64,000 nucleotides of DNA from NCBI GenBank assembly GCA_963769435.1, contig CAVYLN010000002.1, positions 1,612,001 through 1,676,000 of the forward strand. The letters are read 5' to 3'. This DNA comes from JADKAV01 sp963769435 (GTDB lineage: Bacteria > Actinomycetota > Actinomycetes > S36-B12 > UBA10799). Made by a program: the position numbers and the translations under genes. Of the stretch, positions 1-9,478 are shown piece after piece. The first letter of the stretch is position 1; each line of letters begins with the position of its first letter. The notes under the pieces are model-generated. The model worked only from the letters and a program-made list of their open reading frames with translations. It was not told where the DNA came from and made no database searches.

Positions 1-577
1 GTGACGGTGTGGCTGGGGTTCTCCGTCTACCTGCTGGCAGGCGACAGCGTCTACGCGGCCTTCAAGGGTTTCTGGACCACCGCTTGCCTGCTACCGCTGA
101 TCTTCGCCACCGCACGGTGGCGCGATCGTCTGCTCCCAGGGCGTTCTCGCCCTGGTCGCGATCGCCTCGGTGCTGTGGCTCAGAGTCGACCTCGCGGACC
201 GCGTCAATTGGCTGATCACCCGCGACAGCCGCGAGACCGCGCTGTCGCACGCGTCCCTGCAACCCGAACTGGAGGCGGCGAGAGGATTCATCGACGGGGC
301 GAACACGCTGGCCGTCGTCGTGGGCGCCCAGCCCTTGGTCGGCACCGACCGCGACCGGGTGGCGAGGGCCCATCTGGCCACGATCGCCCGCGACGAGAAC
401 GTGGAATGCGTGAACTGCACCGGTGCTACCCTTGACCCGCAATGGGTATGTGCCTCCGAGGGAGGTGCCGTCGACGACACTCCGGAGGTCATTGTCGTGA
501 TCGGGGGTTCCGGCGACCCGATGCTCTGCGGCCGCTCCCTTGTCTACGACGGCGAGACCCTTGAGGTGTTCAAGTGA
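1..577 (+). CDS. C-terminal part of a membrane protein (5' cut by window, frameshifted)
   Basis: The gene enters from the left edge, so the true start is unknown. The first 40 or so codons (frame 1) are hydrophobic and contain segments such as VYLLAGDSVY and ACLLPLIFATA. The reading then continues one base later in frame 2 (from about 116-122) with another hydrophobic helix, VLALVAIASVLWLRVDLAD, and a soluble tail of about 110 residues ending at 577. The tail has Cys residues at ECVNC and WVC, compatible with an exported domain. The stop overlaps the GTG start of the next glycosyltransferase (GTGA), which suggests one operon for polysaccharide synthesis. I do not recognise the family; a multi-spanning sugar-transfer membrane protein is possible. 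The frame break is probably a one-base insertion near 115-121. Confidence 0.5.
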
Positions 578-1578
578 ACAAACCCCACAGAATCCTGATC
601 CCCGCGGCGATGTGGGGGCTCGTCATCGCGGGCTTGGCGGTCGCCACGTACCTGGTGGGCGTCTTCTCAGCGGCGTTTCTCGGTCTGATCGGCATCGACC
701 AGGGGTTCAGCCGAATTCTGGTCTGGTCCTCTGGTGCACCGCTTTTGCTGGGACTGGGCCTGATCGCCGTCGATGCCATCATCCTGGCTCCGCGAAGGCG
801 CGGACGCCGGGAAATCTTCGACGAGCCGGTGTCGGGCCTCGAGATGACTGTCGTTCTGACGGCCTACAACGACGAGGCCAGTATCGGGGAGGCCGTCGAC
901 GACTTCATGGATCACCCTCTGGCCAAACGGGTGCTGGTGATCGACAACAACAGTGCCGATGCGACCGCCGAGGTGGCGCGGGCACACGGAGCCATCGTGC
1001 ATACGGAGATGAAACCGGGCTACGGCCAGTGCGTCTACCGGGCGCTGACCGAGGCCGGCGCCTACACCGACACCGATCTCGTGGCGCTGTGTGAAGGTGA
1101 TATGACGTTCCGCGCGGCCGACCTCGACAAATTGGCGGCATACTCCGCGCACGCCCACATCGTGAACGGCACACGGATCGTCGAGCAGTTGCGGGCCCCC
1201 GAGACCCAACTGACGACGTTCATGTTCTACGGGAACTTCGCGGTCGGCAAGCTGCTTGAGTTCAAGCACCTGGGTAGAGGCACGATCTCGGATGTCGGCA
1301 CGACGTTCAAGGTCTGCCGCAGCGACTTTCTCCGCGAGCACCTCGACATCTTCGACCCGCGCGTGAACCTCGAGTTCAACGCGCACTTCCTCGACACCGT
1401 GATGGAGCACCACTACCGACTCGTCGAGGTGCCCATCACCTTCTACCCTCGGGTCGGCGTGTCCAAGGGCGGGAACACCTCGAACTCCCGCGCCGCCAAG
1501 GTGGGTGTCCGCATGATGTTGGGCATCCTGTTCGGGTGGCGCTGGCTCAAGGATCGGAGGACATATGACCAAGCATGA
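574..1578 (+). CDS. Membrane-anchored family 2 glycosyltransferase
   Basis: This 334-residue protein starts with two hydrophobic helices (about residues 8-32 and 45-68) followed by a GT-A catalytic domain of the GT2 (dolichyl-phosphate-mannose synthase-like) type. Visible motifs are VVLTAYNDEASIG at the start of the fold, VLVIDNNSADAT, and the acidic metal-binding segment CEGDMTF near residue 170. Such enzymes transfer a sugar from a nucleotide donor, often to a lipid carrier at the cytoplasmic membrane face. The GTG start at 574 overlaps the upstream stop, and its end overlaps the next gene by 14 bases, so translation is probably coupled. Donor and acceptor cannot be read from the sequence. 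Confidence 0.85.
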   Translation: MNKPHRILIPAAMWGLVIAGLAVATYLVGVFSAAFLGLIGIDQGFSRILVWSSGAPLLLGLGLIAVDAIILAPRRRGRREIFDEPVSGLEMTVVLTAYNDEASIGEAVDDFMDHPLAKRVLVIDNNSADATAEVARAHGAIVHTEMKPGYGQCVYRALTEAGAYTDTDLVALCEGDMTFRAADLDKLAAYSAHAHIVNGTRIVEQLRAPETQLTTFMFYGNFAVGKLLEFKHLGRGTISDVGTTFKVCRSDFLREHLDIFDPRVNLEFNAHFLDTVMEHHYRLVEVPITFYPRVGVSKGGNTSNSRAAKVGVRMMLGILFGWRWLKDRRTYDQA

Positions 1579-2212
1579 GGATGCCGAGGCCTACTTCGCC
1601 ACGCGGCTGACGTACGACAAGAAGCGGGACGTTCTCTGGCAGACGCTGACACGCGAGTTCTTCTCCCAGTACATAGATCCGGGTGACACGGTCGTCGAAC
1701 TCGGTGCCGGTTGGTGCGACTTCATCAACAACGTCGATGCGAAGCGCCGGATCGCGGTGGACCTGTGGCCGGGGATCACCGAGCGGGTGGCCCCCGGGGT
1801 GGAGGCAATCGTCTCCTCCGCCACGGACCTGTCGGACATCGAGACGAATACGGTAAACGTGGTGTTCGCCTCGAACCTGCTGGAGCACCTGACCCACGAG
1901 CAGATCGATGAACTGCTCGAGCACGCTCGCCGGATTCTGGTGCCGGGTGGCCGGCTCATCCTGGTCCAGCCCAACTACCGGTTGTGCGCGAAGAACTACT
2001 TCGACGATTTCACGCACGTGTCCGTGTGGTCGGACATCGGGATGGCGACGTTCCTGGAGTCCCGCGGCTGGTCGATGGAACGGGTCAACGGTCGATTCCT
2101 GCCGCTGACGGTGAAGTCGCGGCTCCCGGTGAGTTCGAAGCTGATCTCCGCGTACTTGAGGTCCCCAGTCAAACCCCTGGCCGGACAGATGCTGCTTATC
2201 GCCAGGACCTGA
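1565..2212 (+). CDS. Class I SAM-dependent methyltransferase
   Basis: The 215-residue product has the class I fold: motif I VVELGAGWCDF near residue 45, an acidic strand (IAVDLWPG), and the post-motif stretch NVVFASNLLEHLTHEQID followed by LVPGGRLILVQPNYR, typical of the methyltransferase 11 type. The ATG at 1565 is preceded by GGAGG at about 1556-1560 and lies inside the previous gene. Within a polysaccharide cluster it could methylate a sugar or cap the chain, but the substrate is not determined. The next gene starts 3 bases downstream. Confidence 0.8.
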   Translation: MTKHEDAEAYFATRLTYDKKRDVLWQTLTREFFSQYIDPGDTVVELGAGWCDFINNVDAKRRIAVDLWPGITERVAPGVEAIVSSATDLSDIETNTVNVVFASNLLEHLTHEQIDELLEHARRILVPGGRLILVQPNYRLCAKNYFDDFTHVSVWSDIGMATFLESRGWSMERVNGRFLPLTVKSRLPVSSKLISAYLRSPVKPLAGQMLLIART

Positions 2213-2215
2213 GTC

Positions 2216-3342
2216 GTGGCCACGATCGACTTCCTGCTCCCTACACCACTGAAGGGGTCGGGCGGCCACCGAACCATCGTCGACCAACGCCGAGGCACTC
2301 GCGGCCCACGGTCATCGGGTGCGACTGCACGTCCAGGAGTCACGGCGCATCCGCAACGTCGTTCGGAGAACCCACGAGTGGTATCCGGTCGACCGATGCG
2401 AGGTCGACGCAGGGCTGGCCCACCTCTCTGCAGGAGTCCGAGGCTGTGATCGCAACCACCTGGTTCACCGCGGGCCCGGTGGCCGCAGTGAAGTCCGCGG
2501 CACACAAGTTCTATTTCGCTCAGGACTACGAGCCCCTGTTCTTCCCCGCGGGAGATCTCTCAGTGGCGGCGGGGGCCTCCTACGATCTCGGCCTCACGAC
2601 CGTCGTGATAGGACGGTGGCTGCAGCACAAGTTGGCCACCGATCACGCTGTGACCGCCTGGTCCGTGCCGTTCACGGCTGACCCGGCGCTGTACACACCC
2701 TCGAACGGAGGGCGTCTACAGCGTGTGGTGGCGATCTACCAGCCTGACAAGCCACGCCGCTGCGCCGATCTGCTGACGGAGTCGCTACGCAGGCTCATGG
2801 ACCGTAGCCCGGCGGAGGTTGTGACGGTCGGCAGTCGCAAAGCGCCCGACCTGGGCCCTCGACACACACATCTAGGGCTCATCGCACCCGCTGAACTGGC
2901 GCAGTTGTACAAGACGTCATCCGCAGGGCTGTGCCTGAGCGCCTCCAATCCGAGCCGCGTCCCGTTCGAGATGATGGCGTGCGCACTGCCAGTGGTGGAA
3001 CTGAACATGCCCAACACTGTCTACGACCTGCCCGCCGATGGCTGCCTGCTCGCGCGCCCCGACCCGGATTCCGTCTCACAGGCGTTGACCACACTCCTCG
3101 AAGATCACGCACTTCTGGAACGTTTGGGCGCCGGGGGTGCCTCATGGATGCGAGGTCGTCCGCAAACCGATGAAACCAATTCCTTCGCGGAGATAATCGA
3201 TGGGCACCTCGGCGGACACCCCCCGACGACAACGATCCCCGAACCCATTTACCCGAACCCGCCGATCACCGCCTCCAGATTCACACCCTGGCAGCCATCC
3301 GGTTCCGCTTCACTCCTGCGCCGATCGCTCAGGCGGGGCTGA
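2216..3342 (+). CDS. Glycosyltransferase, GT4 / WsaF-like, with two frameshifts
   Basis: Three frames must be joined. Frame 2 gives MATIDFLLPTPLKGSGGHRT from the GTG at 2216. Frame 3 gives TNAEALAAHGHRVRLHVQE. From about 2416 frame 1 gives WPTSLQESEAVIATTWF, KFYFAQDYEPLFFPAG and PFEMMACALPVVELNMPN. Joined this way the protein (about 375 residues) resembles GT4 enzymes of the WsaF rhamnosyltransferase type, which carry the same FxQDYEPLFxPAG and FEMMACGLPVVE signatures. The breaks fit one extra base near 2282 (GTC|g|ACC) and one near 2415 (GGG|c|TGG). A rhamnosyltransferase role fits the rml genes in the same locus but is inference. Confidence 0.75.
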
Positions 3343-3412
3343 CGACGGCCCTTTCACAGATGCCCGCCCTCGGCCAGGTACCGGGGTCTTGAAGACTGCC
3401 GGGCGCAGGACC

Positions 3413-3430
3413 GTCGCCGGAGTCGGCGAC
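3413..3430. terminator. Hairpin between two convergent glycosyltransferase genes
   Basis: A perfect 7-base-pair stem, GTCGCCG at 3413-3419 and CGGCGAC at 3424-3430, closes a 4-base loop. It is followed by ACTTTC on the plus strand and lies between the ends of convergent genes (stops at 3342 and 3435). It fits a shared intrinsic-type terminator, though the U-tract is weak, as is usual in high-GC actinobacteria. Confidence 0.5.
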
Positions 3431-3434
3431 ACTT

Positions 3435-4478
3435 TCACCACTGCATGACTGGAGTCTGCCCCAGGCAGTGCTCCAAGAAGGCGGCGAAGTCTTCGGCCTT
3501 GATCGACCAATCCCACGCCCGCACACTCCGCAGGTTCTCATTGGAAAGGCCGGGCAGAAGGCCGGGGTTCCGTACGAGTCTCAAGAGGCTGTCACTGAGA
3601 GCCTCAATCGACCTCTCGCCCATCACGAACTCCGACTGCCTCGGTCCGAATGCTTCGCGGACGACGCCTACGTCGGTGGATACCACGGGAATGCCGCAGG
3701 CCATGGCCTCGAGCACGGGGTTGGGAGTGCCTTCGGTCGTCGAGGTGCAGATGAACACGTCCAGACGATCGTAGAAGGCAGGCATCTGCTCTCTCGGGAG
3801 TTGTCCCGTCAAGCGATCGGCAACCACCAGTTCAAAGTGTTCCCCCGCCTGTGTCAACTGCTCGACCGCGGGCAGGAGGATGCTGTGGAATCCCTTCGGA
3901 TCATCGGGCCCCCCGCCCCACAGCGAGTTCCCGGCCCAGCCGAGAACGATCGGCCGACCACGTGTCTGAGTCAACCTCTCCAGTCGCTGAGGGCGGAACA
4001 GTCGCAGATCGACGCCGTTCTCCACCACGGACACGGGCGAGGGGTAGGAGGCCAGCGCCTTGTAGATCCTGTTGAGCCGCTCGGAGGTGACCGAATAGGC
4101 GACCACGGCGTTGGAGAACACGGATCGGTATTCTTCGATGCCGCGATCGTCCAGCAGGAGATGGTCATACACCCCCGTCGAGAACCTCACGCCGGACAAG
4201 TACCTTCGTGCGTACGCCTCCCACGACCCGAGGCTGAGCGCGACTTCGGCCCGGAAATCGGGCTGCAGCATGGCATGCAGGTGGCCTCGCCAAAAGAAGT
4301 GAACGAGATCAGCACCTTTGAACGCCAGGGGAAGACGCCACAACTGGCCGAGATCAGAAACGGGGATGATCTGGAACTCATATCGGTTCGTAAGCGTCTC
4401 GGCCAGTGCCGCAGCCTTGAATGCGAATGCCCAGTTGGGCCTGTCGACGACCAGCGCGACCTTGGGTTTGGTTGTCAT
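3435..4478 (-). CDS. Family 4 glycosyltransferase (GT-B fold)
   Basis: The 347-residue protein has the C-terminal GT4 donor-binding domain: VLGWAGNSLWGGG at the domain start, LDVFICTSTTEGTPNPVLEA (the E-x7-E region), and ACGIPVVSTDVGVVREAFG. The N-terminal half (KVALVVDRPNWAFAFKA) is the acceptor domain. The open frame extends upstream to 4550, but the ATG at 4478 (MTTKPKVAL) begins at the fold and lies 7 bases after the stop of the coiled-coil gene, so the two form a minus-strand operon. It is probably a cytoplasmic enzyme adding a sugar to the growing chain; the specificity is unknown. Confidence 0.85.
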   Translation of the reverse strand: MTTKPKVALVVDRPNWAFAFKAAALAETLTNRYEFQIIPVSDLGQLWRLPLAFKGADLVHFFWRGHLHAMLQPDFRAEVALSLGSWEAYARRYLSGVRFSTGVYDHLLLDDRGIEEYRSVFSNAVVAYSVTSERLNRIYKALASYPSPVSVVENGVDLRLFRPQRLERLTQTRGRPIVLGWAGNSLWGGGPDDPKGFHSILLPAVEQLTQAGEHFELVVADRLTGQLPREQMPAFYDRLDVFICTSTTEGTPNPVLEAMACGIPVVSTDVGVVREAFGPRQSEFVMGERSIEALSDSLLRLVRNPGLLPGLSNENLRSVRAWDWSIKAEDFAAFLEHCLGQTPVMQW

Positions 4479-4485
4479 CGCTGGG

Positions 4486-4875
4486 TCAGTCACCGGTTCG
4501 CGGTTCGACGACCGCGGGCCCCTTGCTGCGGCGGGGCGCCCGGACCGCATCCCAAGTACGTCGTGCCATGCTCCGATTGGCTCGCCGGATCGCTTCCTCG
4601 ACCTGTGCGCGTGCGAGCGTCAACTCCTCGGTCAACTCTGCCAGGCGCGTCTCCAGTGCCTGGATGTAGGCGTCTCGCTCCTCGACCAGAGTTGCCTGAT
4701 CGGCGATCGTGACCCGATAGTGGGCCGTGGCCGCGTCCGCCAGCAGATCCACCGCATCTCTGACCATGCCGATCTCTTCTTGGGCGACGCGCAGCGCCAA
4801 GCGCTCGCGTCCGAGCTCCTGCAACAATCGCTCGACTTCGCGGTTCGACTCATCCGTCGAGGAGTGACCATTCAC
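4486..4875 (-). CDS. Small coiled-coil protein of the polysaccharide locus
   Basis: This 129-residue protein has no catalytic domain. Residues about 10-95 are a heptad-rich coiled coil (for example EVERLLQELGRERLALRV and LETRLAELTEELTLARAQVE), followed by a basic tail, RRTWDAVRAPRRSKGP. The same arrangement, coiled coil then a short Arg-rich tail, ends three glycosyltransferases of this locus (5862, 8317 and 19766). It starts a two-gene minus-strand operon with the GT4 gene at 3435 and is divergent from wzm. A scaffold or chain-length role is a guess by analogy with the coiled coil of WbdD. No family was recognised. Confidence 0.6.
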   Translation of the reverse strand: MNGHSSTDESNREVERLLQELGRERLALRVAQEEIGMVRDAVDLLADAATAHYRVTIADQATLVEERDAYIQALETRLAELTEELTLARAQVEEAIRRANRSMARRTWDAVRAPRRSKGPAVVEPRTGD

Positions 4876-5037
4876 CGAACCTCCCAGTACGCGCCCGACC
4901 GCCCGGCACTTGTGGGAACAGTCTCAGGACCAGATACTAGCGGCCGCACGCACACGCCGGAACGTAATGCTTGCGGGGGCGTTGCCCTAGTCTGGTGCCA
5001 CTAAGAAACGCGCGCGAGACGTGTGGGAGGTGGGGAA

Positions 5038-5862
5038 GTGTCAGTGGCCCGGCAGTGGCAATTGAACGACACAGGGCGGGCGCGCCTCCGACTCATCTGG
5101 TCCTTCTCGCAGCGGGATCTCAAAGCCCGCTTCACAGCCACGAGTTTGGGGCTGTTGTGGACCCTGATCGTGCCACTGGCGACCGTCGTGATCTACAGCG
5201 TCGTGTTCTCGGTGATCTTCCGTGCACAGGCGCCCCCCATGGGAAACGGGCGCGCGGTCTTCGCCGCGTGGTTCTTCTGCGGCCTCGTGACGTGGAACCT
5301 GTTCTCCCAGGTCACGAACGCCGGAATGGCCTCGATCCTTGGAATGGGGGCCATGATGCAGAAGGTCTACATCCCCTCATATGTGCCAGTGGCGTCCACG
5401 GGCCTGTCCATCGGTATCGAGAGATTGCTGGAAGCGGGCGTCATGCTCGCGGTGATGGCCGCGCTTCTCAACGTGGGGTGGACCTGGCTGCTGTACCCAT
5501 TCCTTCTCATACTGACGGCGGTCTTCGCGATGAGTCTCGGCTACTGCCTGGCCGTGGCCAACGTCCACCTTCGCGATACGGCACAGATCTTCGCGATCAT
5601 CACCCAGATGTGGTTCTTCCTGACTCCCATCATGTATCCGCTGGAGCTGATACCGGAAGACTGGCATGGGATCAACCTTCGTGAACTCTTCCTGCTCAAC
5701 CCGATGACCAGTTTTGTGGACATCGGTCGCTCCCTCGTCTACGAGTTGACGCTGCCACCCCTCGCGTCCGTCCTGTACGCGATGTTGTGGACCACCGCTG
5801 CCTTGATCGCCGCGGTCGTCGTCTACCGGCGCTGGGGCCGGGATGTCAGTGAAGAGATCTGA
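5038..5862 (+). CDS. wzm: ABC-2 type polysaccharide export permease (Wzm)
   Basis: The 274-residue membrane protein has six predicted hydrophobic segments (for example LIVPLATVVIYSVVFSVIF and FLLILTAVFAMSLGYCLA) and the conserved N-terminal entry LIWSFSQRDLKARFTATSLG typical of Wzm/TagG permeases. It pairs with the Wzt ATPase at 7089 to move a lipid-linked polysaccharide across the cytoplasmic membrane. The start is taken as the GTG at 5038 because GGAGGTGGGG (5026-5035) lies just upstream; an in-frame GTG at 5023 would sit ahead of that site. The stop overlaps the next ATG by one base (TGATG). Confidence 0.9.
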   Translation: MSVARQWQLNDTGRARLRLIWSFSQRDLKARFTATSLGLLWTLIVPLATVVIYSVVFSVIFRAQAPPMGNGRAVFAAWFFCGLVTWNLFSQVTNAGMASILGMGAMMQKVYIPSYVPVASTGLSIGIERLLEAGVMLAVMAALLNVGWTWLLYPFLLILTAVFAMSLGYCLAVANVHLRDTAQIFAIITQMWFFLTPIMYPLELIPEDWHGINLRELFLLNPMTSFVDIGRSLVYELTLPPLASVLYAMLWTTAALIAAVVVYRRWGRDVSEEI

Positions 5863-6968
5863 TGCCCCTGTTCTCGGTGATCATGCCCTGCTACAACTAC
5901 GGGCACTTCCTCGACGGAGCGGTCACTTCTGTTGCTCGTCAAACAGACCCCGACTGGGAGTTGATCGTCGTCGATGACGGCTCGACCGACGACACCTGGA
6001 CCATCCTGTCCGGGTTCGACAACCCGCAGATCAGACCCATCCGACTTGAGCGCAACCAGGGCATTGCTCAGGCATTCAACACGGCGCTGGAAACGGCGAC
6101 CGGCGACTGGATCTGCAATCTCGACGCTGACGACCGCTACCTCCCGGCTTTCCTGGAGCGCCAACGGCAATTCCTCGACAACCATCCTGATGTCGATGTC
6201 AGCGCGACGTGGGTCCGTGAGATCGACGCTGCGGGAATCCCCGTGTCCGGCGTGTACGAGCAGTGGTTCAACCGGCACTGGGATCTCAACGATCCCTCCG
6301 TCTGGATCTACCAGAACCCCATATGTCACAACTCCACGGTTGTCAGGCGATCTCTGCACGAAGAGCTCGGCGGCGAGCACCCGGCGATGCGCAGTTCCGT
6401 GGACTGGGAGAAATGGGTGCGGATGCTGGACAGCGGTGCCCGCTTCGGGTTGATCCCGGAGGTTCTGGTTGAGAGTCGCCTGCACGGAGCGAACATGAGT
6501 CAACAAGGCACCCGCCGAGCACTGGACGACTGGGCGGTCATGACCCGCGACACGGCGCGACCGTGGTTGCGCCGGATCGGCCGTGACGATCTGGCGGCGC
6601 GCAACCTCGCGCAGTTCCTTGCCGAGGAGAGCCTGGCGGACATGACATCCGAGCAGATCGCAGTCCTGCTGGGGACGGCGACCGGGCTGGACCCGGCAAC
6701 GCTGCCCCACCTGGCGGCGGGCATACGCGAGGCCGCTTCCATCCAACGCGATCGCGCCGCGGACGTCGCCGAAATGGTCGAGGCGTACGACCGCCACGTG
6801 GAGTCCTTGCTCGCCGACTACTCGGCGCAGCAGGCGGACCTCGACGCCGCTCGTATGCAGCTGCGGGAGTGCCAGGCCCATCTACAGCAGGCCCTCGTGC
6901 AATTGCAGTCCGTTCGTGAGTCACGTTCATATCGCTTGGGGCAAGCCGCGCGACGTGCGCTGCCGTGA
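5862..6968 (+). CDS. Family 2 glycosyltransferase with C-terminal coiled coil
   Basis: The 368-residue enzyme has a GT-A domain at residues 1-210: FSVIMPCYNYGHFLDGAV, VDDGSTDDTW, CNLDADDRYL (the DxD-type metal site) and SSVDWEKWVRML. After about residue 295 follows a coiled coil (DLDAARMQLRECQAHLQQAL), ending in SRSYRLGQAARRALP. Its start overlaps wzm by one base, so the two are co-translated. It probably adds one sugar of the repeat unit before export. The tail matches the module seen in the proteins at 4486, 8317 and 19766. Confidence 0.85.
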   Translation: MPLFSVIMPCYNYGHFLDGAVTSVARQTDPDWELIVVDDGSTDDTWTILSGFDNPQIRPIRLERNQGIAQAFNTALETATGDWICNLDADDRYLPAFLERQRQFLDNHPDVDVSATWVREIDAAGIPVSGVYEQWFNRHWDLNDPSVWIYQNPICHNSTVVRRSLHEELGGEHPAMRSSVDWEKWVRMLDSGARFGLIPEVLVESRLHGANMSQQGTRRALDDWAVMTRDTARPWLRRIGRDDLAARNLAQFLAEESLADMTSEQIAVLLGTATGLDPATLPHLAAGIREAASIQRDRAADVAEMVEAYDRHVESLLADYSAQQADLDAARMQLRECQAHLQQALVQLQSVRESRSYRLGQAARRALP

Positions 6969-7029
6969 TAGGTCCGGTTCCCGGACATTCGGCGCGATAC
7001 AGTCGGGGCAACGCTTCCGGAGGGTGTCC

Positions 7030-7089
7030 ATGCAACCACAGCGCTCACGGGCGGTGCGGACGACACGGCACCCCGAAAGGGTCCGTTGA
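7030..7089 (+). CDS. Possible 19-residue leader ORF coupled to wzt
   Basis: An ATG at 7030 follows a good ribosome-binding site (GGAGGGTG, about 7020-7026) and reads 19 codons. Its TGA overlaps the wzt ATG by one base (TGATG at 7087-7091). The product is short and very basic (MQPQRSRAVRTTRHPERVR). It could serve translational coupling rather than act as a peptide, or it could be chance. Nothing else was seen between 6969 and 7029. Confidence 0.25.
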   Translation: MQPQRSRAVRTTRHPERVR

Positions 7090-8306
7090 TGGAGAACGCG
7101 GTTGAGGCCGTCGGCCTGTCCAAACGCTTCCGGGTGCACCGGGAGCGCCGGACCCTGCTCAAAGAGCGCATCGTCCGCGGAAAGGCCGACACCGCCGCCC
7201 AATACTTCTGGGCTCTCAAAGATGCCACCTTCTCGGTTCCCCGTGGTTCGTCGCTGGGTCTGATCGGGCACAACGGTTCCGGGAAGTCCACGGCCCTGAA
7301 GGTGATGACCGGGATCTACCGCCCCACTGAGGGCCACATCACAGTCAATGGGTCGGTGTCCGCCCTCCTCGAGGTCGGAGCTGGGTTCCATCCCGAGCTC
7401 ACCGGTCGGGAGAACATACGGCTCAATGCGACCATCCTCGGTTTCGCCTCGAAGCAGATCAACGCGCTGATGGACCAGATCATCGAGTTCGCGGACATCG
7501 GCGACTTCATCGACAGCCCGGTGAAGCACTACTCCAGCGGTATGTACGTGCGGCTCGGCTTCGCGGTGGCGGTGATGGTGCGCCCAGAGGTCCTCATCGT
7601 CGACGAGGTCATCGCCGTGGGCGACGAGGAGTTCCAGCGCAAATGCTTCGACTACCTACACAGTCTGCGCAAGGCAGGCACGAGCATGATCATCGTCTCG
7701 CACGGTCTTGGAAGCATCACCGATCTGTGTGACGAGGCGATCTGGCTCGATCACGGACAGATGCGAGACATCGGTCCCTCGAAGGAAGTCACTCAGGCCT
7801 ATCTCGACGAGGTCAATGCCCGGGAGATCGCTCGCTCGGCCAAGGACACTCCGCCTAGCGAGCAGCTGGATGACGAGGCCGGCCGTCGCGGATCCGGCGA
7901 GATCCGGTTCAGAGAGCTAGAGCAGTTCACCGGAGACGGCCAAAGTGTGAGTGTGGTCATCAGCGGCGCACCAACCCGGTTACGCGTCCACTACGAGGCC
8001 CGCGAGGCCGTACCGGATGCGATCCTGGAGCTGTCCTTCCTCAACAGCCAACGGGTACCTGTTCTGAACCTCAGCACCCAATCGATGGGACCCGTTTCGG
8101 TACAGGCAGGCAAGGGATACGTGGACTTCGTGACCGACGAACTGCTTCTGCTCAGCGGTTCGTACGACGTGACCGTTTCGTGCCACGCCGAGGGCCGGAC
8201 TCTGGACGCGGTGCCCGAGGCTGCCGAACTGGTGGTTCGTGCCCAGGGAATTGAGCCCGGCGGCACCTATTTGCAGCGTGGGCGGTGGGAACTGCACGAC
8301 GGGTAG
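7089..8306 (+). CDS. wzt: ABC exporter ATPase with C-terminal carbohydrate-binding domain (Wzt)
   Basis: The 405-residue protein has an ABC ATPase domain with Walker A GHNGSGKST at residues 60-68, signature YSSGM at 148-152 and Walker B VLIVDEVIAVGDEEFQRKC near 168-186. A C-terminal extension from about residue 240 matches the length and beta-rich character of the Wzt-C domain, which in ABC-dependent O-antigen systems binds the polysaccharide end before export. Together with Wzm (5038) it indicates export of a completed chain rather than Wzy-type polymerisation; no wzx or wzy gene was seen. The start is the ATG at 7089; a TTG at 7086 is also in frame. Confidence 0.9.
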   Translation: MENAVEAVGLSKRFRVHRERRTLLKERIVRGKADTAAQYFWALKDATFSVPRGSSLGLIGHNGSGKSTALKVMTGIYRPTEGHITVNGSVSALLEVGAGFHPELTGRENIRLNATILGFASKQINALMDQIIEFADIGDFIDSPVKHYSSGMYVRLGFAVAVMVRPEVLIVDEVIAVGDEEFQRKCFDYLHSLRKAGTSMIIVSHGLGSITDLCDEAIWLDHGQMRDIGPSKEVTQAYLDEVNAREIARSAKDTPPSEQLDDEAGRRGSGEIRFRELEQFTGDGQSVSVVISGAPTRLRVHYEAREAVPDAILELSFLNSQRVPVLNLSTQSMGPVSVQAGKGYVDFVTDELLLLSGSYDVTVSCHAEGRTLDAVPEAAELVVRAQGIEPGGTYLQRGRWELHDG

Positions 8307-8316
8307 GGTGCGGAAT

Positions 8317-9459
8317 GTGGTCGAGTTCAGCATCCTTGTGCCTTCGTACTCCTACGGACTGTATGTCGCCGAGGCGATCGAGTCGGTGCTGGCGCAGACG
8401 TGGAACGACTTAGAGCTGATCGTCGTCGACGACGCGTCGATCGACGACAGCTGGTCGGTGATCGAGCAGTTCGATGACCCTCGGGTAACCGCGATCCGGT
8501 CGGACGTCAACCGTGGCCTGGGACCGACGCTCAATGCCGCACTGGCTCTGAGCACTGGCCGCATCGTGGGGGTACTCAGCGCCGACGATCGGTATCCCCG
8601 GGATGCGCTGGCCACATATGCAGCAGCGTTCTCGGCGAACCCTGATGCCGCCGTGATCGGCAGCTACGTGCGCACCATCGATGCCGAGGGCAACCAATCA
8701 CCGCGGATGGACACTGAGCGGTTCTACAACACTGAGCGCGATCTGTCGGACCCGGAGCAGTGGGTGTTCCAGAACCCGCTCCCAGGCGGAGCACTCGTGC
8801 GCCGTGAAACCCTGGAGGCGGTGGGCGGCTACGGCGAGACGGTTGACCCCGTCGTGGACTGGGACCTCTGGGCACGCTGCCTGGCTACCGGTGCCAACTT
8901 CGTCGTCGTGCCCGAGGTCCTGTACGAGTGGCGCCTTCACGGCAACAACATCACGGGGTCCGACCCGTCCTGGACCTTGCGTTGTTATGCCCGGATGTGC
9001 CGGGAGACGCTTCACCCCTACCTGAGGTCGATCGGCCGACAGGATCTGATCGAACGCAACCTGGCCATCTTCCTGACACACGATGTGATGGCCGAGCAGG
9101 ACGTGACCTACCGGACCGAGATCATGGCGGACCTCGTCACACAGAACGATCAACCTGCATTCATCGGCGCACTGGGCGCCATCGCCGCGGAGGTGAAGCA
9201 GTTGCGCGGGGATGCTCAAGCCCTCCAGGGCACGCGTGCCGACCTGCGGTGGTCCCGGGACGCGGTCGCCGCCCTCGAAGCAACCCTGGCTGAGCGAAAC
9301 ATGGAGGTCCAGGCGGCCTGGGACCGGTGGGGAGCAGCGGAGGCCGACCGCCGGGCCGCGCAGGAGGAGCTCGCCAAGATCCGCAGCCATCCCCTGTACC
9401 GGGCAGCCCGGAAGGCGCGCAACTCGGCGCGACGGCCAGATCGTCTACCTGATCAGTGA
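8317..9459 (+). CDS. Family 2 glycosyltransferase with C-terminal coiled coil
   Basis: The 380-residue enzyme is a close architectural relative of the gene at 5862: FSILVPSYSYGLYVAEAI at the N-terminus, VDDASIDDSW, GVLSADDRYPRD (metal site), DPVVDWDLWARCL, then a coiled coil from about residue 290 and a basic tail IRSHPLYRAARKARN. The open frame runs back to 8239, but the GTG at 8317 (or 8308) lies just after the wzt stop and after the GGTAGGG at 8302-8308. It probably acts on the same glycan as its neighbour; the repeated architecture suggests duplication. Confidence 0.85.
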   Translation: MVEFSILVPSYSYGLYVAEAIESVLAQTWNDLELIVVDDASIDDSWSVIEQFDDPRVTAIRSDVNRGLGPTLNAALALSTGRIVGVLSADDRYPRDALATYAAAFSANPDAAVIGSYVRTIDAEGNQSPRMDTERFYNTERDLSDPEQWVFQNPLPGGALVRRETLEAVGGYGETVDPVVDWDLWARCLATGANFVVVPEVLYEWRLHGNNITGSDPSWTLRCYARMCRETLHPYLRSIGRQDLIERNLAIFLTHDVMAEQDVTYRTEIMADLVTQNDQPAFIGALGAIAAEVKQLRGDAQALQGTRADLRWSRDAVAALEATLAERNMEVQAAWDRWGAAEADRRAAQEELAKIRSHPLYRAARKARNSARRPDRLPDQ

Positions 9460-9478
9460 GGTTTCGGGTAGTGGCGCA